Of a stretch of 64,000 nt of DNA, positions 36,389 through 45,051 are shown one piece after another; within the stretch, counting starts at the first letter, position 1, and each line of letters begins with the position of its first letter. The translations under genes were made by a program, and so were the position numbers. The notes beneath the pieces are model-generated. The model was not told the origin of the DNA and searched no databases. It worked only from the letters and a program-made list of their open reading frames with translations. Source of the DNA: Luteimonas galliterrae (GTDB lineage: Bacteria > Pseudomonadota > Gammaproteobacteria > Xanthomonadales > Xanthomonadaceae); assembly GCF_023374055.1 (NCBI RefSeq), contig NZ_JAMBEP010000001.1, positions 992,001-1,056,000 of the forward strand, read 5' to 3'.

Positions 36389-37129
36389 ATGAACAAACGC
36401 GTGGCCGTAGTGAGCGGCGGCATCGGCGGTTTGGGCACAGAAATCTGCAAGTCGCTCGCCGACGCGGGCCGTACCGTGATCGCGGCGGATTTGGGCACGC
36501 GCCCCGAGCGCGTCGAAGAATTCCTGCGCGAAGTGGAAGGCCGCGACGTGCGCTTCGAAGCGCTCGACGTCGCCGACTTCCAGGCCTGCGGCGCGCTGGT
36601 CGAGAAGGTGAAGGCCGAGCACGGCTCGCTGGACATCCTGATCAACGCCGCCGGCATCACCCGCGACACCACGCTGCGCAAGATGGATCGCGTGCAGTGG
36701 GATGCGGTGCTCAACGTCAACCTGGACGGCGTTTTCAACCTGTGCCGCCACGCCGTGGACGGCATGGCCGAGCGCGGTTTCGGCCGCGTGGTCAACATCA
36801 GCTCGGTCAACGGCCAGACCGGCCAGTTCGGCCAGACCAACTACTCCGCCGCCAAGGCCGGCATGCACGGCTTCACCATGGCGCTGGCGCGGGAGGTGGC
36901 ACGCAAGGGCGTGACGGTGAACTCGGTGTCGCCCGGCTACTGCGAAACCGCGCTGGTGATGGCGATGCCGGAGGATATCCGCAGCGGCATCGTCGACAAG
37001 GTGCCGGTGGGGCGTCTCGGCCGGCCGGACGAAATCGCTCGCACGGTGACCTTCCTCACCGCCGACGACGCCGGGTTCATCACTGGTGCGAATATTCCCG
37101 TCAATGGCGGGTTATTCATGAGTTTCTGA
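36389..37129 (+). CDS. phaB: PhaB paralogue, acetoacetyl-CoA reductase (copy 2)
   Basis: 246 residues from ATG 36389 (AGGGGAA upstream). Same SDR motifs as copy 1 (SGGIGGLG, NAAGIT, NYSAAKAGMHG), and clearly paralogous along its whole length. An upstream in-frame extension reads through the repeat and is rejected. Two reductases around one phaR suggest a local duplication; cofactor or chain-length preference may differ (the nucleotide loop differs: AADLGTRPE here versus ATNYRNEE). Confidence 0.88.
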   Translation: MNKRVAVVSGGIGGLGTEICKSLADAGRTVIAADLGTRPERVEEFLREVEGRDVRFEALDVADFQACGALVEKVKAEHGSLDILINAAGITRDTTLRKMDRVQWDAVLNVNLDGVFNLCRHAVDGMAERGFGRVVNISSVNGQTGQFGQTNYSAAKAGMHGFTMALAREVARKGVTVNSVSPGYCETALVMAMPEDIRSGIVDKVPVGRLGRPDEIARTVTFLTADDAGFITGANIPVNGGLFMSF

Positions 37130-37154
37130 GAGTACTTGCTCGCCTTTGGCTTTT

Positions 37155-37188
37155 AGCCGTCATTCCCGCGAAGGCGGGAATGACGGCT
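37155..37188. repeat. Perfect 15-bp stem palindrome (CATTCCCGC family)
   Basis: AGCCGTCATTCCCGC, GAAG, then the exact complement. A complete single unit of the family seen at 7925-8084. Lies between convergent genes, where it may end both transcripts, though it lacks a T-run. Confidence 0.92.
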
Positions 37189-37197
37189 TAAGGGCAT

Positions 37198-37668
37198 TCA
37201 AAAGCCGTTGTGCCGGGTGAATTCTTCCCACGGCACTTCCGACTTGTACTGATACTCACGCCAGTTGCTGATCTTTCCGCCGCGCAATTTCACGATCACG
37301 ATGCCGTGATAGCGCGAATTCCCGTGAAAGGTGTATTCGCCGAAACCGATCCGCTCCTGCGCATCGAAAGCCAGGTGATGCCAGACCATCCGCGTCGGCG
37401 GCGCCGGCTTCACGCCGCGGAAGAATTCGTACAGCGCTTCGCGGCCGCGATAAACCTGGCGATCGGGTGGCTCGGTATAGAGCGCGTCCTCGGTGTAGCA
37501 GTCGGCGGCCTTGCGCGCGTCGCCTTCGTTCCAGCCGGCCGCCACGGTATTCATCAGCGACTCGAATTGCTGGGTCGTGACCGCGTCGGCGGGCGTAGCG
37601 GCCGAAACAGCGGACCACGTCCACAACGCGAACGAGCAGATCAGGACGGGAACGGCGAATCCGCGCAT
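37198..37668 (-). CDS. Secreted NTF2/SnoaL-like protein
   Basis: 156 residues with a signal peptide (SFALWTWSAVSAA). The rest is an NTF2-like alpha+beta barrel of the ketosteroid-isomerase/SnoaL type (GWNEGDARKAADCYTEDALY, then VYRGREALYEFF). Such folds host isomerases or binding proteins; no catalytic role can be assigned. It follows the M48 peptidase gene by 19 bases on the same strand, so the two are likely an operon. Confidence 0.8.
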   Translation of the reverse strand: MRGFAVPVLICSFALWTWSAVSAATPADAVTTQQFESLMNTVAAGWNEGDARKAADCYTEDALYTEPPDRQVYRGREALYEFFRGVKPAPPTRMVWHHLAFDAQERIGFGEYTFHGNSRYHGIVIVKLRGGKISNWREYQYKSEVPWEEFTRHNGF

Positions 37669-37687
37669 GCGAACGGCTCCACGCGGG

Positions 37688-38575
37688 TCATTTGGCCTGT
37701 TCGCAATACTTCGCCCGGTATTCCATCGCCTTGGGCATCAATGCCTGCAGATTGGCGATGCGGGTGCCGGGGTTGGGATGCGTCGAGGCGAACTCCGGCG
37801 GCGCCTGTCCGCCGCTGGCCGCGCTCATGCGCTCCCACAGCGGAATCGCCTCCTGCGGATTGAAGCAGGCTGCGGCGGCCAGCATCAGCCCGACTTCATC
37901 GGCCTGCGTTTCGTGCGCCCGCGCATACGGCAGCATCATCCCGTAGCCATAGGCCGACATCACCATCTGCTGGGTCTGCGCATCCATGCCGCTGACCGCG
38001 CCGGCGACCTGGCCCAGTTGCGCCAACCGCTGCTGCGCCATGCGCTGCGCACCGTGGCGCAGCAAGGCATGCGCGATCTCGTGGCCCATCACCGCCGCCA
38101 TCGCGTCGGCGTTCTGCGCCACCGGCACCAAACCGGTGTAGACCGCCATTTTGCCACCGGGCAGGCAGAACGCGTTGGCCTGGTCGGACTGGATCACGTT
38201 CACTTCCCACTCGAACGTGCGCGAAAAATGTTGCGGTTGCTGGCCGTGCTCAGCCGCGAGCGCGGTTTCGACCACATCGACCTTGGCCACGAGCCGCTGC
38301 GCGATTTCGCGGATTTGTTTGGCGACCGCGGAATTGGGATCGACGGGCCGCTCCTGCTGGAGGATCTCCTGGTAGGCCTGCAAGCCGAGCTGTTTCTCGT
38401 CCTCCGCGGACAGGCTGCGGTCGATGACCACTTTTTCGCCGGTCATCGGATCGGTGGTGCGGTTGGAGAACCAGTAGTAAGCCGCGTATCCGGCGAACAG
38501 CAGCAATATCCACCAACGGATGCCGCCGCGACGTTGGCCGCCCCGAGCGCTGTTGCCGTATGGATCGATCCGCAT
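37688..38575 (-). CDS. M48 family zinc metallopeptidase (LoiP/YcaL-like)
   Basis: 295 residues with one N-terminal membrane anchor (WWILLLFAGYAAYYWF), zinc motif H165-E-I-A-H169 and the third-ligand region ETQADEVG. The C-terminal FASTHPNPGTRIANL is typical of periplasmic M48 peptidases of envelope quality control. No lipobox, so it is anchored by its helix. Probably co-transcribed with the NTF2-like gene. Confidence 0.9.
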   Translation of the reverse strand: MRIDPYGNSARGGQRRGGIRWWILLLFAGYAAYYWFSNRTTDPMTGEKVVIDRSLSAEDEKQLGLQAYQEILQQERPVDPNSAVAKQIREIAQRLVAKVDVVETALAAEHGQQPQHFSRTFEWEVNVIQSDQANAFCLPGGKMAVYTGLVPVAQNADAMAAVMGHEIAHALLRHGAQRMAQQRLAQLGQVAGAVSGMDAQTQQMVMSAYGYGMMLPYARAHETQADEVGLMLAAAACFNPQEAIPLWERMSAASGGQAPPEFASTHPNPGTRIANLQALMPKAMEYRAKYCEQAK

Positions 38576-38639
38576 GGCCTTCTCCTGTCTTCGATGCGGA
38601 CGATCCGACTACCGCCCACGCATCCTTCGCACCGCCAGT

Positions 38640-40553
38640 CTATAGCTCGCGCACGACCCGGAAACCCAGCCGCGCATTGGTGATATCGCCCGACGCCGAC
38701 ATGCGCCACGCCGATCGCGTCTGCGCCGGCGAACTGGCCCAGGAGCCGCCGCGGATCACGCGCGTCCGGCAACCCGGATTGACCCATGCTCGCCCATCCG
38801 CCGGCGCGCGTCGATAGCCTTCGTGCCAGCAGTCGGCGGTCCATTCGCTGACATTGCCGGCCAGCTCGTACAGGCCGTAGCGATTGGGCCGGCCCGCGGC
38901 GACCGGCGCCGGCCCCCAATGGCCGTCGCCGTAGCCTAGGAACGCATTGCTCCAGGTGCGGCCGGACGGCGAACGGTCCAGGCTGCCGGTCAAATTGCCC
39001 GACCCCGGCGGCGCGCGGCCTTCGCCCCAAGGCCACGGACCGTCGTTGCCGGCGCGCATCGCGTATTCGAACTCGGCTTCGCTCGGCAGGCGGTAGCGAT
39101 GGCCGCTCTGGTGGGTGAGCCAGTCGGTGTAGGCCTCGGCGTCGCGCGCGCTGACGTGCAGCACCGGCAGGTCGTCGGCGGCCGGATTGCCGACGTAATC
39201 GCTGCGCCAGTCGACCCCGCTGCGGCGCACGAAGTTGCCGCTGCGCTCGTCGTACACGATCGAGTGCCCGCGCCGCGTCGCGCGCGCGTTGTGGCCGGTG
39301 GCCTGCATGAAGCGGCGGAATTCGCCCACCGTGACTTCGCTGCGCGACATCGCGAAGCCGCGGTCGAAGCGCACGTAATGCGATGGCCATTCGGCCTTGC
39401 TCGCCCCTTCTTCCTCCTGCTTGGCGCCCATCCGGAAGCCGCCGTGAGGCACCACCACCATCTGCGGGCCGCGCGCGCCGTCGCGCAACGCGTCGGTGAA
39501 GGCCTGCCCGGGCCGGAATTGGCCGTAATGCGCGGCCAGCTCGATGCGTTCGCGCAGGTCGGCCGCGGCGGTATCGCCAGGCTGGGCGATGCGCAGCACA
39601 TCGGCCAGTTTGCTTCGTGCCAGCGCCAGACCGTCGGGTTTGTCCAGCGCCGCGATGCCGTCGTCGTGCCAACGCGCCACCAAGCGGGAACGCGTAGCCT
39701 CGACGCGCGCCGCGGCATCGGCATTGGTGCCGCTGTCCGGACGCAAGCGGGCGGCCTGCTTCAGCCAGTAACGTGCAGCACCGAGCTCTCCGCGCTCGGC
39801 GGCGCCTTCGGCGCGGCGGATCAGACCGCTTTCGACGGCGGCCAGGCCCTGCATGGCCCGCGGTTGTTCCGGACGCAGCGCCAGCACCGCGCGAAACTTG
39901 CGCAGCGCGCCGTCGGTGGCCTCGCCCAGGCGGCTGGCCTGCAGATCGCGCTCGCCCTGTTCGTTCAATTGCAGCAGGCGATCGGCCAGGTCGACCTGGG
40001 TCAGGTAGACGATCACTTCCGGATCGGCGGGATTCACCGTACGGGCCACCGCGGCGATCTCGTGGGCGCGCCCGAGCGCCGCTTCGTCCTGATCGGTCTG
40101 CGCCAGCGCGGCTTCGCCTTCTTTCAGCAGTCCGTCCAATGCGCGCGCCAGACCCGCGCGCGCTTCGGTGTCGTCCGGCGCCAATTTCAGGATCGCCAGG
40201 TACAAGGGAATGGCCGACTGCGCATCGGCGTACCAGCGCCGCTCCCTAACCGCTTTGGCGGCATCGCGCCGGGCGGCGGACAATCGCTCGCTGTCCAGCG
40301 CAACGGCCGGGGCGGTCCAGTTGAGCGATCGCGCGGCGCTGTCGTCGCCGCTGATCGTCACGCTGGGCGCCGGCCCTTTCGCGGACGCTGCGGGGCGCGG
40401 CACCTGCTGACGGGGTTCGGGCGCGGTTTCGTCGCCCCCGCAACCAGCGGCGGACAACGCCAACAGCAATGCGGAACACGCGAGAATGCGCAAACTGCCT
40501 CCGTCCGGGCGATGCTTTCCGCCGACCTTCTGGCACCATGCAATGCGGATCAT
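38640..40553 (-). CDS. Lipoprotein with tetratricopeptide-like region and FGE-sulfatase (SUMF1) domain
   Basis: 637 residues from ATG 40553 (GTG 40562 possible). A long basic n-region leads to LLALSAAGC, a lipobox-like cut at C38. Residues about 90-310 are helical, tetratricopeptide-like repeats (YLAILKLAPDDTEARAGLA). Residues about 350-637 are a formylglycine-generating-enzyme-like domain (GGFRMG, EVTVGEFRRFM, YRLPSEAEFEYAMR, LAGNVSEWTADCW, VIRGGSW). The usual two active-site cysteines of aerobic FGE are not obvious, so it may be a structural or binding relative. Envelope-located. No sulfatase gene is nearby. Confidence 0.85.
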   Translation of the reverse strand: MIRIAWCQKVGGKHRPDGGSLRILACSALLLALSAAGCGGDETAPEPRQQVPRPAASAKGPAPSVTISGDDSAARSLNWTAPAVALDSERLSAARRDAAKAVRERRWYADAQSAIPLYLAILKLAPDDTEARAGLARALDGLLKEGEAALAQTDQDEAALGRAHEIAAVARTVNPADPEVIVYLTQVDLADRLLQLNEQGERDLQASRLGEATDGALRKFRAVLALRPEQPRAMQGLAAVESGLIRRAEGAAERGELGAARYWLKQAARLRPDSGTNADAAARVEATRSRLVARWHDDGIAALDKPDGLALARSKLADVLRIAQPGDTAAADLRERIELAAHYGQFRPGQAFTDALRDGARGPQMVVVPHGGFRMGAKQEEEGASKAEWPSHYVRFDRGFAMSRSEVTVGEFRRFMQATGHNARATRRGHSIVYDERSGNFVRRSGVDWRSDYVGNPAADDLPVLHVSARDAEAYTDWLTHQSGHRYRLPSEAEFEYAMRAGNDGPWPWGEGRAPPGSGNLTGSLDRSPSGRTWSNAFLGYGDGHWGPAPVAAGRPNRYGLYELAGNVSEWTADCWHEGYRRAPADGRAWVNPGCRTRVIRGGSWASSPAQTRSAWRMSASGDITNARLGFRVVREL

Positions 40554-40670
40554 GGCCGGCACGTTAACTGGCCGCGCCCTTTCCTGCCACCCGGCAGCGC
40601 GACGCCGCGTTTGACAAGCACACCGCCAGAGCCGTTAGGCTCGCCTACTTACCCATTCCGTTGACCCGCA

Positions 40671-41774
40671 TTGTCTCTCTGGATTTCCGACCCCGATACC
40701 CTGATCCGCCGCCTCGACACGCGCCCGGCGCGCATCGGCCTGGACACCGAATTCATCCGCGAGCGCACCTATTGGCCGCAACTGGCGCTGGTGCAGATCG
40801 CCATCGAAGACGATGTACTGCTGGTCGACCCGCTGGTGCCGGGCATGCCGCAGGCGCTCGCGCCGCTGTTGGACGATCCGGCGGTGCTCAAGATCATGCA
40901 CAGCGCCAGCGAAGACCTGGTGGCCTTCCAGCGCGCCTGCGGCACGGTGCCGCGGCCGCTGTTCGATACGCAGATCGCGGCCGCGCTGTCTGGCATCGCT
41001 GCCGGCATGGGCTATCAGCGTCTGGTGCAGGAATTGCTGGGCGTGACGCTCGACAAGGGCGAGACGCGTTCGGATTGGCTGCGACGACCGCTGTCCGCTG
41101 CGCAGCTGGAATACGCCGCCGACGATGTCCGCCACTTGTTCGCGTTGCACGACCGGCTGGATACGCGTCTGCGCGAACTCGACCGCCACGACTGGCTGGC
41201 CGAAGATGCCGCGCGATTGGCGTCGGGCAGCGCCGCCGATGCCGGCGAACGCTGGCCGCATCTGGGCATGCGCACTGCGCAGTTCCTCGACGCCGACGCG
41301 CAACGCCACCTGTTGCGCCTGCTGCGCTGGCGCGAGCGGCAGGCGCGCGACAGCGACCGGCCGCGCAGTTGGATCCTGGACAACGATCTGGCGGTCGCGC
41401 TGGCCCGCACGCCACCGGCCGATGCGCCTGCGCTGCAGGCGCAATTGGACGCGCATCCCAAGGCGCCGCGCAAACTCGGCGCCGCGATCTGGCAGGCTCT
41501 GGCGACGCCGTTGCCTGACGAACCCACGATGCCGTTGGCCAGCGCCGGCGACCGCGACAAGCACCGGCTCAAGCGCATGCAGGACGCGGTCTCGGCACGC
41601 AGTGCCGAACTCGGCCTGCCGGACGGCGTGCTCGCCTCGCGCCGTTATCTGGAGGTGCTGCTGGAAAGCGGCGTGTGGCCGGACATGCTTTCTGGCTGGC
41701 GCAAGCGGCAGTTGGAGCCGGTATTGTCGGCATTGCTTGCGTCGCCCGGCGAGCCTGCCTCTGAAGGAAAGTAA
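40671..41774 (+). CDS. rnd: Ribonuclease D
   Basis: 367 residues from a TTG start. DEDDy exonuclease motifs: LDTEFIRER (Exo I), HSASEDL (Exo II), YAADDVRHL (Exo III), followed by an HRDC domain (RHLLRLLRWRERQA). It trims the 3' ends of stable RNAs. It diverges from the SUMF1 lipoprotein gene. Confidence 0.95.
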   Translation: MSLWISDPDTLIRRLDTRPARIGLDTEFIRERTYWPQLALVQIAIEDDVLLVDPLVPGMPQALAPLLDDPAVLKIMHSASEDLVAFQRACGTVPRPLFDTQIAAALSGIAAGMGYQRLVQELLGVTLDKGETRSDWLRRPLSAAQLEYAADDVRHLFALHDRLDTRLRELDRHDWLAEDAARLASGSAADAGERWPHLGMRTAQFLDADAQRHLLRLLRWRERQARDSDRPRSWILDNDLAVALARTPPADAPALQAQLDAHPKAPRKLGAAIWQALATPLPDEPTMPLASAGDRDKHRLKRMQDAVSARSAELGLPDGVLASRRYLEVLLESGVWPDMLSGWRKRQLEPVLSALLASPGEPASEGK

Positions 41775-42656
41775 GATGCGGTCAGATTCTTCCGCAAAAG
41801 CAGGATGTCATCCAACACTTCGCTCCGCGCTGTAGAGAGGAGCTTGCTCCGCTGTCCTTGCTTGCCCTGTTTTTTGCTCCGCCTTTGCAGAGCGGGGCTT
41901 GCCCCGCTGCTCTTGTTCCGGCTCTGTAGAGCGAAGCTTGCTCCGCTGCTCTTCGCTCTTAAGCCGTTCGCTCCTAAGCCGTTTGCTTTAATGCCGTTTG
42001 CTTTTTTAAGCCGTCATCCCAGCGAACGCTGGGACCCATGTTGCTCTTGCCCCTAAGCCGTCATCCCGGCGAAGGCCGGGATCCAGGCCCGCGTCCTCGC
42101 CGCTTGCGCTGCGACTCGCGCCATGGAAAAAAGCTTCCGCGCTACGCGCGGGTCACTTTCTTTGCTGGCCCAAAGAAAGTAACCAAAGAAAAGGCCTGAA
42201 CTGCGGTGCGATGCGTCGCGCCTGAAAGTCCGCCAGCGGCCTAAGCTTTCGTCGTGGCTGACCTTCTTACTCAGGTACTAGATTTTGATTCGCAGCCTAT
42301 GGGTGACGTGGCTTTTGCGGAGTTTCGCTAAGGAGGCGTTCGGGTCGATCGCCTCGAATCTGAATGTCGAAGCGACGGAGGAATCCCGAGAGCCAGCGAT
42401 AAGTGGCCAAGAACACGGGGGGAACCCCATCGCCGGGATCCCTTCCAAAGGCCCTTTTTCTTTGGTGACTTCTCTTTTTGGGCCCCACAAAAAGAAAGTC
42501 ACTCGGCCGCGGTTTTAGCGGACGAAACCCCGGCCTGAAAGGCCGGCAGATCGCGACAAACCCAACGGCAAAGGCAGCGGAGCAAACTCCGCTCTACACA
42601 GAGCAACCGCAAAGACGCTGGATCCCCGCCTTCGCGGGGATGACGGCTTAAAAAAC
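41775..42656. repeat. Gene-free repeat cluster
   Basis: 882 bases without a supported gene. It contains several tandem-like variants of GAGCGGGGCTTGCCCCGCTG and GAGCTTGCTCCGCTG (41833-41965), runs of TTAAGCCGTT-like units (41968-42010), two CATCCC-type palindromes (about 42013-42040 and 42059-42088), the long inverted-repeat element at 42150-42503, an inverted copy of the GCAGCGGAGC unit (42574-42600), and a final CATCCCCGC-type palindrome (42607-42650). The order looks like nested insertions of several repeat families. Confidence 0.85.
42150..42503. mobile_element. 354-bp element with long terminal inverted repeats (MITE-like)
   Basis: Left end GTCACTTTCTTTGCTGGCCC, AAAGAAAGTAACCAAAGAAA, AGGCC; right end is its imperfect complement (GGCCCTTTTTCTTTGGTGAC ... 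CAAAAAGAAAGTCAC). Arms of about 47 and 54 bases frame about 250 bases with no credible gene (short frames on both strands only). This is the shape of a non-autonomous transposable element. I did not find a target duplication by eye. Confidence 0.6.
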
Positions 42657-43418
42657 TCAGCGCACCGGAAAATCGAAGGCCGTATCCGGCGTCGGCTCCG
42701 GCTTGAAGGTGTAGTGCCACCATTCCTTCGGATAATTCTCGAAGCCGTGCTTCTCCATCGCCTGGCGCAGCCGTTCGCGGTTGGCGCGCTGTGCCTCGGT
42801 GATCCGCGGCGACTCGGTATTGGCGACCGGCCCGAAATAATCGAATCCCGTGCCCATCGGCAACGGTTCGCAGCGACCGTCGGCCTCGCAGCGCATCAAG
42901 GTCAGGTCCAGCGTCGCGCCGCGGCTGTGGCCGGAAGTCGGCGAAATATACTCGCCGACCAATTGGCTTTTCTCCATTTCCGGGTAGTACTGCGGCTTGG
43001 TGCGCTGGTCCGTCTCGTCTTCGGCCCAGCGCATGAAATCCAGCACCGCGCGGCGCGGCCGGTAGCAATCGAACAGCTTCAGGCGCAGCCCTTCGCCGCG
43101 GAGATCCTGTTCGACCTGCCGCAAGGCCTCGGCCACGGATTTGTGCAAGTAGCACTTCGGCGCATCGTAACCGTCGACGCGGCGTCCGACGAAGTTTTCC
43201 GTGCCGGCGTAGCGCATTTCCAGCGCGATGTCGGGCACCAGGCTGCGGATGTCGACCATGCCGGCCGCAGCGGGCGTCGGCGCCGACGCGACTTCCACCG
43301 AAGCGCAGGCGGCCGTCGCCAGTGCGACGCATGCGAGCGTTGCGGCAGCAAGCGGGCGAGCCGTCGCGCTTCGCGATTCAGGGGCAATCGCGGATTCGTT
43401 CGAAATGCAGGTCTTCAT
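42657..43418 (-). CDS. D-alanyl-D-alanine dipeptidase (VanX/DdpX, M15D)
   Basis: 253 residues. N-terminal signal-like stretch with a cysteine at 38 (LATAAC), possibly a lipoprotein. Zinc and catalytic residues: R120 (CYRPRR), H164 and D171 in SGHSRGATLD, E232 and H235 in EWWHY. The enzyme splits D-Ala-D-Ala. Without van ligase genes nearby the role is salvage of cell-wall dipeptides (as for DdpX/YcdD types) rather than glycopeptide resistance. It overlaps the end of the beta-lactamase-like gene by 41 bases, so the two are co-transcribed. Confidence 0.9.
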   Translation of the reverse strand: MKTCISNESAIAPESRSATARPLAAATLACVALATAACASVEVASAPTPAAAGMVDIRSLVPDIALEMRYAGTENFVGRRVDGYDAPKCYLHKSVAEALRQVEQDLRGEGLRLKLFDCYRPRRAVLDFMRWAEDETDQRTKPQYYPEMEKSQLVGEYISPTSGHSRGATLDLTLMRCEADGRCEPLPMGTGFDYFGPVANTESPRITEAQRANRERLRQAMEKHGFENYPKEWWHYTFKPEPTPDTAFDFPVR

Positions 43419-44949
43419 AGTCGTAGCTGAAATCGCCGTTGGGGTCGGTCTTGGCCATCGTCAGGACCGGACGATCCTCGCCCATGGCGAAATCCAGCCA
43501 GGCTTCGGTATCGACGCGGTCATTATCCCAATCGACCAGCAGTCGGTCGCCTACGCGCATCACGGTTCCGGCCAGCATCGGCGATTTTTTTGATTCGAAA
43601 TGGACGCTGGCGTCCTTCGGACAGATCGAAACCTCGCCGAACCACGGATCCCGGTAGATGCCGAGCTTGTCTCGCATTGCAGGAGCCGCGACCGCTTTGC
43701 GCGATGAAGTATCGGGCGCCTTGGCGGCGACGCTCCCGCCGTGCTCTTCCTCGGCGATCCGCTGCGCGTAGTACGCGACGGTGCGCTTCTGCGCTGGCGC
43801 AGTGAAGTGCTTCACCAGCGTCTGGTTCAGCACGGTTCTGGCTTCGTCGGCGTCGGCATTGATCAGGATCACGAAGCCGGTTTTCTTTTCCGGCAGCAAG
43901 GTCAGGGACGAGTACATGCCGGACAACGTGCCTGTGTGCGACACCTTTTGCGTACCGTCGACGTCGGTCAGCCGCCAACCATAACCGTAAGCCGAGTAAT
44001 GGCTGTCGTCCCAATCGCGCATGCGCTTGGATAGCGGCATCGTCATCTGCGCGGTCCACACCGCATCGCGCTGGGCCTGCGACAGCCAGGGCTTGCTGTC
44101 GACAACGCCGAAACGATCGGGCGCCAGCCACATCTGCGCCCATTTCAGCATGTCGTTGAGGCTGCAGCGGATGCCGCCCGCCGCCGCCATCGGGATCGCA
44201 CGGATCGTTTCGCCGTCCGCATTGACGACGATGTTGCGGCCGCCGCTGCGCGTATGCGGCTGGGCGACGTTGCCGACCGCGTCACGGCTCCATTCGCCGA
44301 CCTGGCAGCGCGACAATCCCAGCGGGCCGAAAATCTCGCGGCGCACCAGTTCCTCGTAAGGCGCCCCGCCCGCCGCCGCGGCCACCTCGCCGGCGACGAT
44401 GTACAGCGTGTTGTCGTAGGCGTAGCGCGAACGGAAGCTGTAGACCGGCTTGAGATAGGCCAGGCCCTTGATGACGTCCGCGCGGGTGAATTCGTTCGGC
44501 TCCGGCCACAGCATCAGGTCACCGGCGCCGGCGCCCATGCCGCTGTTGTGGATCAGCAGGTCGCGCACCTGCATCTCGCGCGCGACCCACGGGTCGTACA
44601 TGCGGAATTGCGGCAGATGCTTGGCGACCGGATCGGTCCACTTGAGCTTGCCGGCATCCACCAACCGCGCGAGCACCGCGGCGGTCATGGCCTTGCTGTT
44701 AGAAGCGATCTTGAAAAGCGTGCCGTTGTCGATCTTCTTGCCTGTGCCTGCGGCCAGCTCGCCCGATGTGCGGGAATAGACGATCTCGCCATCCTGCACG
44801 ACGCCGACGGCCAGCCCTGGCAGATGGTAGCGGGCGACCGCGTCGTCGAAGGCCGCATTGATGGCGGCATCGCCCGGCTTCGCCGCGTGCGATGACAACG
44901 ACATGGCCGCCAGCAGAGCGAACACGTGGTGAAAACGCGGTTTGTTCAT
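43378..44949 (-). CDS. Serine hydrolase, class C beta-lactamase/D-peptidase family
   Basis: 523 residues with a signal peptide (cut near SSHA/AK). Catalytic motifs: S83-N-S-K86 (SxxK), Y178-D-N180 (YxN) and a HTG triad near residue 340 in place of KTG. A C-terminal DUF3471-like beta domain is present. Members act as D-aminopeptidases, esterases or DD-peptidases more often than as true beta-lactamases. With a VanX dipeptidase overlapping downstream and other murein genes next door, a role in cutting cell-wall peptides in the periplasm is likely but inferred. Confidence 0.88.
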   Translation of the reverse strand: MNKPRFHHVFALLAAMSLSSHAAKPGDAAINAAFDDAVARYHLPGLAVGVVQDGEIVYSRTSGELAAGTGKKIDNGTLFKIASNSKAMTAAVLARLVDAGKLKWTDPVAKHLPQFRMYDPWVAREMQVRDLLIHNSGMGAGAGDLMLWPEPNEFTRADVIKGLAYLKPVYSFRSRYAYDNTLYIVAGEVAAAAGGAPYEELVRREIFGPLGLSRCQVGEWSRDAVGNVAQPHTRSGGRNIVVNADGETIRAIPMAAAGGIRCSLNDMLKWAQMWLAPDRFGVVDSKPWLSQAQRDAVWTAQMTMPLSKRMRDWDDSHYSAYGYGWRLTDVDGTQKVSHTGTLSGMYSSLTLLPEKKTGFVILINADADEARTVLNQTLVKHFTAPAQKRTVAYYAQRIAEEEHGGSVAAKAPDTSSRKAVAAPAMRDKLGIYRDPWFGEVSICPKDASVHFESKKSPMLAGTVMRVGDRLLVDWDNDRVDTEAWLDFAMGEDRPVLTMAKTDPNGDFSYDYEDLHFERIRDCP

Positions 44950-45001
44950 GCTATCGGCACCTCGATGGCGTTATCGGACATCCTGCCGCGGTCCGTAAAC
45001 G

Positions 45002-45031
45002 AAAAAAAGCGGCCCGCGCGAGCGGGCCGCC
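45002..45031 (-). terminator. Intrinsic terminator after the TonB-receptor gene
   Basis: Minus strand GCGGCCCGC, TCGC, GCGGGCCGC, then seven T. A 9-bp GC stem starting about 20 bases past the receptor stop; separates it from the beta-lactamase-like gene. Confidence 0.95.
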
Positions 45032-45051
45032 AAGCCGGGGGCTAATCACAC

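Noticed and set aside
41775-42656. CRISPR-like appearance of the repeat-rich gap
   Set aside because: The repeats are palindromes of several different families with irregular spacing; there are no equal spacers and no cas genes.
42657-43418. Glycopeptide (vancomycin) resistance locus
   Set aside because: Only a VanX-like dipeptidase is present; no vanH/vanA ligase or vanRS genes are nearby.
43378-44949. Calling the hydrolase an antibiotic-resistance beta-lactamase
   Set aside because: SxxK and YxN are present but the third motif is HTG, a DUF3471-like tail follows and it overlaps a VanX-type dipeptidase; a peptidase or esterase role is more likely.
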